64,000 nucleotides of DNA, taken from contig CAWKLF010000007.1 in assembly GCA_963850425.1 (NCBI GenBank), positions 310,001 through 374,000 on the forward strand, in the 5' to 3' direction. A program made the position numbers and the translations under genes. Shown one piece after another: positions 24,418-34,109 of this stretch (positions within the stretch are counted from its first letter, which is position 1; each line of letters starts with the position of its first letter). The notes beneath the pieces are model-generated. The model did not search any database, was not told the DNA's origin, and worked only from the letters and a program-made list of their open reading frames with translations. Origin of the DNA: Gp1-AA133 sp963850425. GTDB lineage: Bacteria; Acidobacteriota; Terriglobia; Terriglobales; Acidobacteriaceae.

Positions 24418-26496
24418 TGAAAAGACCATCCCTGGCACGCTGGCCGGTGCGATGTACAAAGAAGGCCGCCGGTTCCTGGTTCACTTCCCTGCTTACAATT
24501 GGTTCTTTCCTGTCTGCTCTGTTTGGTGTGCAGGCTCGTGCCGAAACTCCCTCGTCGGTTCTCGATACTGACAACCCGGTCAAGCAGCTCAGTTTGCAGC
24601 AGCTGAGCGAAGTGGAAGTGACAACGGCGTCGAAGGCGCCTGAACAAATATGGAAGACGCCAGCAGCGATCTTTGTCATTACGCAGGATGACATCGAACG
24701 AGCGGGGGCGACGAGCATTCCGGATGCATTGCGGCTGGCGCCGGGAGTAGAGGTCGCCCAGATCAGCAGCGACAAGTGGTCGATCGGGATACGAGGGTTC
24801 GGCAGCCGGCTGTCGCGCGATGTGCTGGTGTTGATCGATGGGCGAACGGTGTATACGACTTTGCTGGCCGGCACTTACTGGGAAGTGCAGAATGTTGTGC
24901 TCGAGGATGTAGAGCGGATCGAGGTGATTCGCGGCCCGGGTGGGACGATCTGGGGGCCGAATGCCGTGAACGGTGTGATCAATATCATCACCAAAAGCAG
25001 CAAAGATACGCATGGGACGATGGTCAGCGCTGGCGGTGGAAGCGTGAATCATGGATTTGTGAACGCGCGGTATGGAGGGGGCAAGGGCACGTTCAACTAT
25101 CGAATTTATGGGATGGGATTTGATCGAGGGCCACAGTTTCATTTGAATGGCGATCATTACGACGAATGGCGAGCGGCCCAGGCGGGGTTCCGCCTGGATT
25201 TTGCGCGCGGCGAGCACGACGCGTTCACGGTGCAAGGGGACATCTACGACGAGGGTGCCGGGGAAAGTGTAACGGCTACGAGTTACACGCCGCCCTTTAC
25301 GCAGAACCTGAATGGAACGGCACGCTTGTCGGGAGGCAATATCCTGGCACGGTGGGAGCGAACGCAGGACGAAGGAAAAGGCTTTCAGGTTCAGTTCTAC
25401 TACGATCGTACCAACCGGCACGAACCGAACTTCATCGACGTACGCGACACCTTCGACGTGGATTTCCTGGACCGGTTCCGCTTGCCGGCACGACAGCAGA
25501 TCTCGTTGGGTTTTGGAGCACGCTTCAGCATGGGCGCCAATCCCACCGTCGTTTCTGGTCTTTTCTTTATTCCGGAAAAGAGGACAGACCAGCTTTTCAC
25601 GGCGTTCTTTGAGGATGACATTTGGTTAGTACGCGACCGGCTTTCGCTTTCCGTAGGCACAAAGCTGCTGAACACGAATTACACCGGGACGCAGTGGCAG
25701 CCGAGTGCGAGGCTTCTGTGGACCCGCAGTTCCCGGCAAACTTTCTGGGCATCCTTCACACATGCGGTGAGGACGCCATCGGCAGCGGAGCGGGCGTTCT
25801 ACCTAACCGGGTTTATTGGTGTTCAGCCGAACGGCATGCCTTTTTTTGCCCGATTCAATGCGAATCCAAATTTTGGGTCAGAGCAGCTGAATGGGTATGA
25901 GCTAGGGATATCGGCAGCTTTACGGCAAGAAGGCATTCCTCGACGTGGCAGCGTTTTATAACCGGTATAACAGTCTTTTCAGCGAAGACATAATCGGCGC
26001 GCCGTTTGTGGAGGACTTCCCCGCCCCGACGCACGTCCTGCTGCCCGCGGAATTTGGAAACGGACTTCATGGGACTACCAAGGGAGTGGAGATCGCGCCG
26101 GAGTGGCGACCCCTTTCGGTGCTGCGTTTACGGACGTCTTATGCGTTTCTGCAAATGAGAATCAAGAAAAGTGTGAACTCATTGGACATCGGGACTGGCC
26201 CTTTCATCGAGGGTTCGAGTCCGCGGCACCAGGTCACGGCGCAGGCTGACGTAGATTTCAGCAAGACTTTGAATTTGGGCCTGACTTATCGATACGTCAG
26301 CGCATTGTCGGCACTAAAGATTCCATCGTATTCGACCGCAGACGCACGGCTGGGATGGTGGGTGCTGCCGTCGGTCGAGTTGTCGGTGGTGGGGCAGAAC
26401 CTGCTGCAGCCGCATCATTTCGAGTTTGCGAGCGATCCGGGACCAAACGTTGGGATCAAGCGAAGCGTGTACGGAAAAATCACCTGGCAACGATGA
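24417..26496 (+). pseudogene. TonB-dependent receptor interrupted by one frameshift
   Basis: The reading starts with a signal peptide, then the plug (QQLSEVEVTTASKAPEQIWK, DALRLAPGVEVAQI, IRGFGSRLSRDVLVLIDGR, RGPGGTIWGPNAVNGVINII) and most of the barrel. At about 25908 one extra A in CTAGGGATATCGG shifts the frame and causes a stop at 25961. Removing it restores YELGYRQLYGKKAFLDVAAF and a continuous barrel to TGA 26496, about 690 residues. All other sequence is intact, so this is a recent mutation or a sequencing error. It is operonic with REC, YfiR-like and kinase genes. A colicin/vitamin-receptor-like plug suggests uptake or surface sensing. Confidence 0.85.
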
Positions 26497-27107
26497 TCAT
26501 GGTCATGAGGGTCGCAGACTTCTCCAGGCGATTCCTTCTGCGCAAGATTCGACCAAAGCGCGCGCGGAGGAAGCTTGCGCTGGCTGGACTGTTGCTTATC
26601 AGCGCGAACCTGGCCCCGGCCCAGACGACTCGTCCTACCGAGTCTGAAGTAGAAGCGGCCTACCTGTACAACTTCGGGAAGTTCGTAACTTGGCCCGCTG
26701 AGCGCTCCGCCGCAAACAATCCTTTCGAAATCTGCATTCTTGGGAAAGACCCGTTCGGGAAAGTACTTGACGCGACGGTTGCGGGAGAGCGAATTGGCGG
26801 CCGAAACATTTCCATCCGGAGACTCGGCCAGATGCAACAGGCGGGAACGTGCAGCATCTTGTTTGTAAGTTCTTCGGAGGAAGGACGCCTCGGCACCATC
26901 CTCGATTCCGCGCACCGTCTTAATGCTCTGACCGTAAGCGACGTGAAGCATTTTGCCGAGCGGGGTGGAGTCATCGGCCTGGTCGTGCAGCAGGACCGCG
27001 TGCGCTTTGAAGTCAACCGGGCCGCCGCGGAACGGTGCCACGTCCAACTCAGCTCCGAGTTGTTGAAAGTTGCAGTCAAGGTAATCGACAAGGAACCGGA
27101 TAGGTAG
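26493..27107 (+). CDS. YfiR-family periplasmic protein
   Basis: The ATG at 26493 overlaps the receptor's TGA (ATGA). The 204-residue product has a basic N-terminus and a signal peptide (LALAGLLLISANLAPAQ), then the YfiR/DUF4154 domain. That domain shows VEAAYLYNFGKFVTWP, FEICILGKDPFG, GRNISIRRL, CSILFVSSSE and the end GVIGLVVQQDRVRFEVN. YfiR in Pseudomonas is a periplasmic repressor of the CHASE8-bearing cyclase YfiN. Here the next gene is a CHASE8-like kinase, so the same periplasmic contact probably controls a kinase. Cys residues equivalent to its disulfides are only partly present. Confidence 0.87.
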   Translation: MIMVMRVADFSRRFLLRKIRPKRARRKLALAGLLLISANLAPAQTTRPTESEVEAAYLYNFGKFVTWPAERSAANNPFEICILGKDPFGKVLDATVAGERIGGRNISIRRLGQMQQAGTCSILFVSSSEEGRLGTILDSAHRLNALTVSDVKHFAERGGVIGLVVQQDRVRFEVNRAAAERCHVQLSSELLKVAVKVIDKEPDR

Positions 27108-28562
27108 ATGGCCACGGTCCACACCAGTTCGATTCTGAAACGCCTCACGATCATGAACATGCTCGTGAGTACCGTGGCGCTGTTGCTGGCGTGTGCCGGT
27201 TTCTTTGCCTATGACCAGGTAACCTTCCGGCAGGACATGGTGCGAACCCTGTCTGCGCAGGCGCAACTTGTGGGCTCGGCGAGCGTGTCGGCGATCGTGT
27301 TTGACGACCCGGAGACGGCAGCGGCCACGCTTTCAGCACTGAAGAGCTCACGGAACATCACCTCCGCGGCGATCTTCGACCTGAACCACAAGCCACTCGC
27401 GCAATATTCACGAGATGCTGTGGACGAGCCGGCGAGCGTGTCGAGATTTTCGCCGAACCACCTGGAGGAACATTGGTTCGAGGGGCGGCGGCTCACCTTG
27501 GTGCGGCAGATTATTTCGGATGGCAAGCCGATTGGAGTCGTATACTTGCGTGCCGACCTTAAAGAAATAGATCAGAGGTTAATGCGGTATATTTTGATCG
27601 CCCTGGCAGTGTTGCTGATCTCCTTATTGGCAGCAATTCTGGTGTCTTCAAGGTTCCGCAAGTCGGTGGCACAGCCGATCGTTGAGTTGTCGGAAACGGC
27701 GCAACGAGTGACGCGCGACAAGGACTACCGCATTCGAATGGCTCCGCCACAGCGCAGGGATGAAGTAGCGGCGCTAGTCGATTCGTTCAACGAGATGCTC
27801 AAGGAACTGCAGAAGTCGCATGAAGAACTGGAACATCGGGTCCAGGAACGGACTCGCGAACTGGTGGCGGCCAATCGAGAATTGGAAGTGTTTTCGTATT
27901 CCGTATCGCACGACTTGCGCGGTCCGCTGGATTCGCTGAATGGTTTCAGCTATCTGCTTCTCAAGCAGCATGGGGCGGAGTTGGATGAGCAGGCACGCGA
28001 TCTGATTCAGCATATTCGGGACAGTGGCAAACGCATGACGGAGTTGATTGATGACCTGCTGAATCTGTCGCGGATCACGACGAGCACGATGCGTTTGGAG
28101 CGGGTCGACCTTGGAGCTATCGCACGCGCCTTTATGGAGGAACTCTGCCGGGCAGAGCCTGAGCGGAAAGTGGAGTTTGTCACTTCTATCGATGGGGAGG
28201 CATATGGAGATCCGCACCTCCTGCGTATTGTGATCGAGAATCTTCTGCGCAACGCGTGGAAATACACGTCGCACCATGAGCAGGCCCGAATTGAATTGGG
28301 ACGATCGGAAGAAGGCGGGCAAATCATATATTTCGTAAAAGATGATGGGAGCGGCTTCGATCCGAAGGCGACGATCCGTTTGTTCAAGCCTTTTCAACGC
28401 CTTCACTCATCCAATGACTTTCCGGGCAACGGGATCGGGCTGGCGACGGTTCGACGGATCATCCAGCGACACGGTGGAGAAGTCTGGGCGAAGGGGGCGG
28501 TTGAGGAAGGGGCAACTTTTTATTTCACGCTGGGAAAGTCAAGAACGACCAGCGAGTTGTGA
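27108..28562 (+). CDS. CHASE8-like sensor histidine kinase
   Basis: The 484-residue kinase starts directly after the YfiR-like stop. It has TM1 (about 17-36), a periplasmic CHASE8-like domain (about 37-150; LVGSASVSAIVFDDPETAAA, ALKSSRNITSAAIFD), TM2 (about 160-180), HAMP, a short coiled coil, HisKA with the phosphorylated His in SVSHDLRGPLDSLNGF, and a full ATPase domain (ENLLRNAWKYT, DDGSGF, GNGIGLA). It should be gated by the YfiR-like protein and pass phosphate to the double-REC protein of the same operon. A truncated regulator follows in a GTGA overlap. Confidence 0.93.
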   Translation: MATVHTSSILKRLTIMNMLVSTVALLLACAGFFAYDQVTFRQDMVRTLSAQAQLVGSASVSAIVFDDPETAAATLSALKSSRNITSAAIFDLNHKPLAQYSRDAVDEPASVSRFSPNHLEEHWFEGRRLTLVRQIISDGKPIGVVYLRADLKEIDQRLMRYILIALAVLLISLLAAILVSSRFRKSVAQPIVELSETAQRVTRDKDYRIRMAPPQRRDEVAALVDSFNEMLKELQKSHEELEHRVQERTRELVAANRELEVFSYSVSHDLRGPLDSLNGFSYLLLKQHGAELDEQARDLIQHIRDSGKRMTELIDDLLNLSRITTSTMRLERVDLGAIARAFMEELCRAEPERKVEFVTSIDGEAYGDPHLLRIVIENLLRNAWKYTSHHEQARIELGRSEEGGQIIYFVKDDGSGFDPKATIRLFKPFQRLHSSNDFPGNGIGLATVRRIIQRHGGEVWAKGAVEEGATFYFTLGKSRTTSEL

Positions 28563-28735
28563 AGCGAGAGCCGTTGGTGCACGATGAGGCCAATCTGCGG
28601 CGGACCGTGCTGCCCACGTTGAATGAGGCCGGGGTCGACGCGTGAATGGTAGGTACAGTCTCGGAAGCGCTAAGCCGTCATCGCGATGTGTGCCAGAATA
28701 CTCAGTGGTCAGATGATATTCTGACTTGTCGATGA
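28559..28735 (+). pseudogene. Truncated response-regulator remnant
   Basis: A GTG overlapping the kinase stop opens VKREPLVHDEANLRRTVLPT LNEAGVDA and meets TGA at 28643. After the stop the same frame continues MVGTVSEALSRHRD. Together these look like the first 45 residues of a REC domain (usual form ILxVDDEANLRRTVxxxLxxAGxDVxxVxTVxEALS), broken by a stop and then cut off before the phosphorylated aspartate. The GTGA coupling suggests a functional fifth gene once stood here. Confidence 0.6.
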
Positions 28736-28743
28736 GCCCAAGA

Positions 28744-28832
28744 GCCCGGGTGGCGAAATTGGCAGACGCACGGGACTTAAAATCCCGAGGCCCGCAAGGG
28801 CCGTGTGGGTTCAATTCCCACCCCGGGCACCA
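28744..28832 (+). tRNA. tRNA-Leu (anticodon UAA)
   Basis: The acceptor stem GCCCGGG pairs with CCCGGGC, the anticodon arm GGGACTTAAAATCCC shows anticodon TAA, a long variable arm (GGCCCGCAAGGGCC) marks a class II tRNA, and the T arm is GTGGGTTCAATTCCCAC. The CCA end is encoded. It is 89 nt long including CCA. Confidence 0.97.
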
Positions 28833-28879
28833 TCGCGAATGCTCCTTCCGCTAGACACGCCATTGTGACCCCATCGCTG

Positions 28880-29872
28880 CTAGCTTCGAAATGCCTTCTG
28901 GATCAGTGTGTAGCGGGCGGCGCCCAGCAATCCGGAGTTGTCGTTCAGGACGATCTTGACCGGCATGTCATTGAGCAGGGCCTGCATGCGGCCTTTTGCC
29001 AGAAAGGATTGCATGAAGATCGGGCCTTGCATCAGTGGGAGGATTTTTGCCGCGATGCTGCCGCCGATGAAGATGCCCCCGGTCGACATAAAGGTGAGCG
29101 CGCAATCCCCGGTCTGCGACCCGTAGACGCCCACGAAAATCTCCAGAGTCTTCTCGCAGATTGGCGCCTTTTTCTGGAGTGCCAGTTGGGAAATCAGGGC
29201 CGGGGCGTCGAGAGCGCTCGCCAGCTGGTCTTTGAGCCAATCGGGCTCCTGCTCTTTTTTGGTGTCGCGCAGGAAATCGTAGATGCTCTTGACGCCGGGG
29301 CCGGAGAGAACACGCTCACAACTGACGCGGCCGTGTTTTTTGTGGAGGTATTCCAGCAGTTCAATCTCCAGTTCGTTGCCTGGGGCGAAACTGCTGTGGC
29401 CACCTTCACAGGCGAAGGGATGGTGCCGGAAGCCGTCCCAGTAGAGTCCGGCTACACCCAGTCCGGTGCGCGCGGAGATGACTGCGCGGTTGCCCACCGG
29501 GTCTTCGACGCCTTCGCTCAAGGTGATGAGGTCTTTGGAGTCGAGTCCGTCGATGCCGTGGGCGTAGGCCTCGAGGTCGTTGATCAAGCCGACCGATTTA
29601 AGCTTGAGCAGGGCAGCCAGTTCGTCGGCGTCAATGGTCCATGCCAGGTTGGAAATCTTGGATTTCCTGCCTCGCACCGGGCCAGCTACGCCGAAGCACG
29701 CACTATGTACAGGTATGCCTTCGGTTTTTACGAAGCTCGTGATGATATTCGGGAGGCTGGTTTCCTGCTGGCTCAGGTAGGTTTTCTCGACCACAGTCGT
29801 GAGCCGGTTGGCCTGGTCTTCGAATGCGGCGAGGCGGGTCTTGGTCGCGCCAATCTCTCCTGCGAGAATCAT
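28880..29872 (-). CDS. glk: Glucokinase
   Basis: This is 330 residues of a bacterial Glk-type glucokinase: phosphate-1 motif LAGEIGATKTRLA, FGVAGPV, sugar-binding INDLEAYAHGI, GTGLG-equivalent ARTGLGVAGL, EGGHSSFAP and the adenosine motif STGGIFIGGSIA. It phosphorylates glucose with ATP. Glu in EGGHSSF is the expected sugar ligand. The ATG at 29872 overlaps the TGA of zwf (ATGA), so both are translated from one mRNA to feed the oxidative pentose phosphate route. A start at 29890 would lie inside zwf and is less likely. Confidence 0.93.
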   Translation of the reverse strand: MILAGEIGATKTRLAAFEDQANRLTTVVEKTYLSQQETSLPNIITSFVKTEGIPVHSACFGVAGPVRGRKSKISNLAWTIDADELAALLKLKSVGLINDLEAYAHGIDGLDSKDLITLSEGVEDPVGNRAVISARTGLGVAGLYWDGFRHHPFACEGGHSSFAPGNELEIELLEYLHKKHGRVSCERVLSGPGVKSIYDFLRDTKKEQEPDWLKDQLASALDAPALISQLALQKKAPICEKTLEIFVGVYGSQTGDCALTFMSTGGIFIGGSIAAKILPLMQGPIFMQSFLAKGRMQALLNDMPVKIVLNDNSGLLGAARYTLIQKAFRS

Positions 29873-31401
29873 GCTTCGATACTCCTCCATTCACGCTCGT
29901 CGCGCAGCATTAAGTCGTCGGCTTCTTTGGGGCCCCAGGTGCCCGCGGCATAGTTGGGGAATTTTCGCGGCGGCAGGACCTTCCAGACATCGAGCACGGG
30001 ATCGACCACGCGCCATCCTGCCTCGACCATGTCGGCTCGCTGGAACAGCGTCGCATCGCCAATCATGCAGTCGTAGATAAGGACCTCGTATCCGGTATAA
30101 GCCTCAGCCTTGAAGTACTTCGTGTATTCGAAACTCATGTCGACTGAGCCCACGCGCAGGATCGGGCCGGGGATCTTGGCGCCAAAGCTCAGGGAAATGG
30201 CTTCCGTGGGCTGAATCTGGATGACGAGCTGGTTGGAATGGAGCTGGCGCGCTGGTCCGGGATGGAAGATCGCGAAGGGGGTCGTCTTGAAATGAATGGT
30301 GATCTCGGTGTGGCGCTCGGCCATGCGCTTTCCGGTACGGAGGTAAAAAGGAACTCCGGCCCATCGCCAGTTGTCGATGTTGAGCTTTAAGGCCGCAAAG
30401 GTTTCGGTTCGCGATTCAGGAGAGACGCCAGGTTCGCTGCGATAGGCGGGCACCTGCTGGTGGCAGATTGTCCCTTGGCCGTATTGGCCACGCACTGTTC
30501 TCTGCAGCACCTCCTCGGAATCGAAGGCCTGAATCGCGTGCAACACTTTCGCCTGCTCATTGCGGACTGCGTCCGCCTGAAAAGATATGGGGGCTTCCAT
30601 CGCGATCAGGCTAAGCAATTGCATCACGTGGTTGGGAACCATATCGCGAAGCGTACCGGCAGTATCGAAATAGCCGCCCCGCTGCTCGACGCCGACCGTT
30701 TCGGCGTTGGTGATCTGGACGTGGTCGATGTAGCGGCGGTTCCAGATGGGCTCGAAAATCGCATTATCGAAGCGGAACACCATGATGTTCTGGACAGTCT
30801 CTTTGCCCAGGTAGTGATCGATGCGGTAGATCTGACTTTCCTTCAGGACGTTTTTAATCTGCGCATTCAAGGCCTTGGCCGACTCCAGATCGGTGCCGAA
30901 GGGCTTCTCAATCACAACGCGTCGCCAGTTTCCCTGATCTTCGTTGGCGAGACCGGCGGCTCCCAATTGCTCGACAATCGGCCCGAAGAATTTCGGGGCG
31001 GTGGCGAGATAGAAGAGATAGTTTCCAGCAGTTTTGAATTCGGCATCCAGTTGCTTGAGAAGTTGCGCGAGGGTGGTGAAGTTGGCCGCATCGTCGAACG
31101 AGCCACGGTGATAGCGCAGGCGGTGCAGGAACCAGTTCCACATATCGGTCTGGCGATCGGCAGCGTCCAGGAATTGCATTACCTGCGTGCGGAACTTTTC
31201 TTCGGTCAAATCATCGTGCGCGGTTCCAACGACTACGAAGTCTTTGGGCAGCAGGCCCGCTTTGGCGAGATTAAATAAGGAAGGAATGAGCTTCCGCATG
31301 GTGAGGTCGCCCGACGCACCAAAGATAACCATGGCGCACGGTCCGGCGGCCTTCCCCGGTTTTGCAAGAACGTGATCCTGATCTGCCGCGCCTGCCGCCA
31401 T
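29869..31401 (-). CDS. zwf: Glucose-6-phosphate 1-dehydrogenase
   Basis: The 510-residue enzyme has the NADP-binding FGASGDLTMRKLIPSL, the active-site RIDHYLGKETVQNI with catalytic His, EKPFG for the substrate side, and IRTGK-like YLRTGKRM near the end. It makes 6-phosphogluconolactone and NADPH in the cytoplasm. The N-terminal 20 residues precede the Rossmann start and may be shorter in reality. It is first in a two-gene unit with glucokinase; 6-phosphogluconolactonase and gnd are not nearby. Confidence 0.95.
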   Translation of the reverse strand: MAAGAADQDHVLAKPGKAAGPCAMVIFGASGDLTMRKLIPSLFNLAKAGLLPKDFVVVGTAHDDLTEEKFRTQVMQFLDAADRQTDMWNWFLHRLRYHRGSFDDAANFTTLAQLLKQLDAEFKTAGNYLFYLATAPKFFGPIVEQLGAAGLANEDQGNWRRVVIEKPFGTDLESAKALNAQIKNVLKESQIYRIDHYLGKETVQNIMVFRFDNAIFEPIWNRRYIDHVQITNAETVGVEQRGGYFDTAGTLRDMVPNHVMQLLSLIAMEAPISFQADAVRNEQAKVLHAIQAFDSEEVLQRTVRGQYGQGTICHQQVPAYRSEPGVSPESRTETFAALKLNIDNWRWAGVPFYLRTGKRMAERHTEITIHFKTTPFAIFHPGPARQLHSNQLVIQIQPTEAISLSFGAKIPGPILRVGSVDMSFEYTKYFKAEAYTGYEVLIYDCMIGDATLFQRADMVEAGWRVVDPVLDVWKVLPPRKFPNYAAGTWGPKEADDLMLRDEREWRSIEA

Positions 31402-31642
31402 GCGATGCCCGCCTTATGGAATGGAGATTGTGTGAGGTCTTGGGAGGGCATTGTAGGCGACTGGCACGGGAATTTACAGCCCGTTACCTCAGGAAATTCG
31501 CACGTGCGCGTCGCGAACTAATGCTGCTACCCGCGGCTCAGGTTGCCCACCTCGCAAAAGCAGGTTCTTCGCTACGCTCAGACAAACTGTAAGGCATCTC
31601 GTTAACACGGAAATACAGGCCTTCGTCTTCGCCTGTCAACAA

Positions 31643-33328
31643 TCACACGTTGCCTTTCTTCATCTCGTCCATCAAAAAATCGCAGGATCGCACACACAGC
31701 GCCATGATGGTAAGGGTTGGGTTCTGGCACGGGTTGGAGGGAAACCCGGACGCGTCCATGACAAAGAGATTTTTGACGTCGTGCGTCTGCTGAAATTGAG
31801 TAAGGACGGACTTCTTCGGATCACTTCCCATGCGCGCGATGCCAGCTTCGTGCACGGCCCATCGGCCGTTGGCTGGATCCGCGAACGTACTAATATTTTT
31901 GGCCCCTGCTGCCTGGAGCAGTTCGCCGGCGCTGTCGGCCATGTCCTTGATCATGGCCGTTTCGTTAGGGCCGTTGGCCATATGGATGCGGAGCACGGGA
32001 ATGCCGAAAGCGTCGACCTTTTGCTTGTCAATCTCTACGAAATTTTCATAGCGCGGGAGGACCTCGCCGAAGCCTAGAACATTCACTTCTGTTTGCGGCT
32101 CGCGCAGGGATTTCCTGTACGCTTCGCCAAAACCGGGAGCAAGCCAGTTGAAGTCGATGGAAGTGTCGCCTTCATATCCGTAGCCGCGCAGGAAGGTTTT
32201 GGACTGCACCCCGCCTTTCAGGTTGCGGAAGCGCGGAACGTAGAATCCGACGGGGCGGTGCGGGCCCGCCAGTGTCGGCTTGGCGTCGAAGGATGGCATT
32301 TCCCCGCTGCCACCGCCGCTGCGCACGTGAGCGGTGAAATAGTGACCCAGCACTCCACTGGAATTTCCCAGGCCGTTGGGATTTTGGCGATCCGCAGAGT
32401 TCAACAGAATGCGCACCGACTCCTGGGCCTGCGCGCACAGGATGACGACGCGGGCGGTGATCTCGCGCGTTTCTTTCGAATTGCGATCGACATAGAGCAC
32501 GCCGCGAGCGTGATTGCGATCCTCATCCATAAGGACTTTGTGGGCCATGGCATTCGAGATCAACGTGCAATTGCCTGACTTGACCGCGTCGGCCACCGTC
32601 GTGAAGGCGGAGTTGAAGTAAGAACGCGTCTGGCAACCGCGCTCGCACGGCCCGCAGTAGTGGCAGGCGGCGCGTCCGTGAAGAGGACGGGTGATGTTGG
32701 CGGAGCGCGTAGGGGTCACAGTCCAGCCGAGCTTTTCTTTGGCGCGATTGCGCAGCAGAGTTTCCTGGCAGGTCAGGGGCATGGGCGGCTGGAACTTGCT
32801 GTCGGGCAGATGCTCAAGACCCTCGGCCTGACCGCAGATGCCGACATACTCTTCGACCAGATCGTAGTAAGGTGCGATGTCTTTGTAACTGAGCGGCCAG
32901 TTTTCGCCGTGCCCATCGTGGCTGGCAGCTTGAAAGTCGAAGTCGCTGAAACGCAGCGAGACCCGTCCCCAGACATTGGTGCGGCCTCCGGTCATGCGCA
33001 AACGGCCAAGCCAGTGGAACGGCTTGTCGGCGGGAGTGCTGTAAGGCTCGTCCAGGTCATTGCAGAACCAGTCGTAGTTGTATTCGCTGCAAATGTCGAA
33101 CCCTGACTGGATCGGCCGGGTCTTTTTCACGATCGAGGGTACAAGGTCGCGATACTTCAGGTCGAAGAGCGGCTTGTGCTCGGAGAAATTCTTGTTGGAT
33201 TGGGGACGTCCCGCTTCGAGCAGCGCGACTTTCAGGCCCGACTCGGCGAGCCGCTTGCAGGCCCAACCGCCGGAGGCGCCCGAGCCAACCACAATGACAT
33301 CGAAGGATTGCTTGCTGGTATCAGTCAT
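31643..33328 (-). CDS. GMC-family oxidoreductase
   Basis: The 561-residue flavoprotein binds FAD through VIVVGSGASGGWACKRLAE and LLEAGRP. It ends with the GMC C-terminal domain (HEAGIARMGSDP, then DASGFPSNPCQNPTLTIMAL), where His and Asn are catalytic. A middle Cys cluster, CHYCGPCERGC, is a mark of the gluconate/fructose dehydrogenase-like branch. These oxidise sugars or polyols in or near the periplasm together with a small subunit. The next gene upstream encodes such a subunit 3, 51 bases away. There is no signal peptide on this subunit, so export would depend on its partner. Sugar unknown. Confidence 0.9.
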   Translation of the reverse strand: MTDTSKQSFDVIVVGSGASGGWACKRLAESGLKVALLEAGRPQSNKNFSEHKPLFDLKYRDLVPSIVKKTRPIQSGFDICSEYNYDWFCNDLDEPYSTPADKPFHWLGRLRMTGGRTNVWGRVSLRFSDFDFQAASHDGHGENWPLSYKDIAPYYDLVEEYVGICGQAEGLEHLPDSKFQPPMPLTCQETLLRNRAKEKLGWTVTPTRSANITRPLHGRAACHYCGPCERGCQTRSYFNSAFTTVADAVKSGNCTLISNAMAHKVLMDEDRNHARGVLYVDRNSKETREITARVVILCAQAQESVRILLNSADRQNPNGLGNSSGVLGHYFTAHVRSGGGSGEMPSFDAKPTLAGPHRPVGFYVPRFRNLKGGVQSKTFLRGYGYEGDTSIDFNWLAPGFGEAYRKSLREPQTEVNVLGFGEVLPRYENFVEIDKQKVDAFGIPVLRIHMANGPNETAMIKDMADSAGELLQAAGAKNISTFADPANGRWAVHEAGIARMGSDPKKSVLTQFQQTHDVKNLFVMDASGFPSNPCQNPTLTIMALCVRSCDFLMDEMKKGNV

Positions 33329-33379
33329 TCCAGATCAGGGTCCTGTTCCATCGAATACGACGAAGCGCTTGGGGGGGCA

Positions 33380-34066
33380 TCACGCGTGGCCATCCGGATG
33401 CTTACACACGGCGGGACTCTCGAAGTAAAAATCGTCATTCCATCCCAATTCGTGAAGGCCGGGTTCGGACGAGTAATAGGTTGCAACGATCCAGCCTTTG
33501 AGATTTTCGAAGTGATCGCGCAGGTTGGGCGGTGCGGTCGCCGGGCTCTTCTGGTTCAGCTTCCATCCGGGCGCATCGTCGTCGTGTTCGGAGTGCGGCG
33601 GTTCCTGGGCGGCGCAAGCGGAGAGAATTTCGTCCAGCTGTGCCGGAGAGATGGCTGCGACGGCTGCGTGATAGCGCTTGCTGGATTCGGCATCGAGCGC
33701 GGCGAGAGCGGCGGCAAACATTTTTCGGGTGTCTTCCGTTTCAGCGGTGAGCAGCAGATCGATGACGCGATTGACCTGGACAGCGTTCGCGCCGGGCAGC
33801 ATGCGGTCGGAAATCGCGATCAAGGCATCGTTCTGTTTTGCGCTCAGAAATTGAGGCGCCCAGTTCGCATCTTCGGCGGTGGAAGCGGCAGTTTGCAGCC
33901 AGGAAGGGTCCGCCAAATGACGCATCATGGGATGGGCGGACGCGATAGGAGACGCGAGTGTCGCGCCCAGTCCAGTAAGAATTCTCTGCACCATCTCGCG
34001 GCGAGTGAGGCTTGTTTTCACGCTCGGCGATGGCGAAACGATCGGAAGTTCGGAACGTTCATTCAT
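33380..34066 (-). CDS. Gluconate 2-dehydrogenase subunit-3-like protein with Tat-like signal
   Basis: Starting at 34066 the 228-residue protein carries a twin-arginine-like signal (SLTRREMVQRILTGLGATLA). The mature part has the subunit-3 pattern: FLSAKQNDALIAISDRMLPG, NRVIDLLL, and the C-terminal HFENLKGWIVATYYSSEPGL with ELGWN. In known enzymes this small subunit is needed to export the flavin subunit through Tat. It lies upstream of the GMC gene on the same strand, consistent with a folded heterodimer exported together. An Asp/His-rich insertion (HSEHDDDAP) is unusual. Confidence 0.85.
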   Translation of the reverse strand: MNERSELPIVSPSPSVKTSLTRREMVQRILTGLGATLASPIASAHPMMRHLADPSWLQTAASTAEDANWAPQFLSAKQNDALIAISDRMLPGANAVQVNRVIDLLLTAETEDTRKMFAAALAALDAESSKRYHAAVAAISPAQLDEILSACAAQEPPHSEHDDDAPGWKLNQKSPATAPPNLRDHFENLKGWIVATYYSSEPGLHELGWNDDFYFESPAVCKHPDGHA

Positions 34067-34109
34067 GGCTGGTCTTTCCGGCGAGTTCCCTGCTCGGGCA
34101 ATTGTCTTC

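Noticed and set aside
28805..29953. 382-residue plus-strand frame after the tRNA
   Set aside because: It is antisense to glucokinase, whose motifs are complete and whose start is coupled to zwf.
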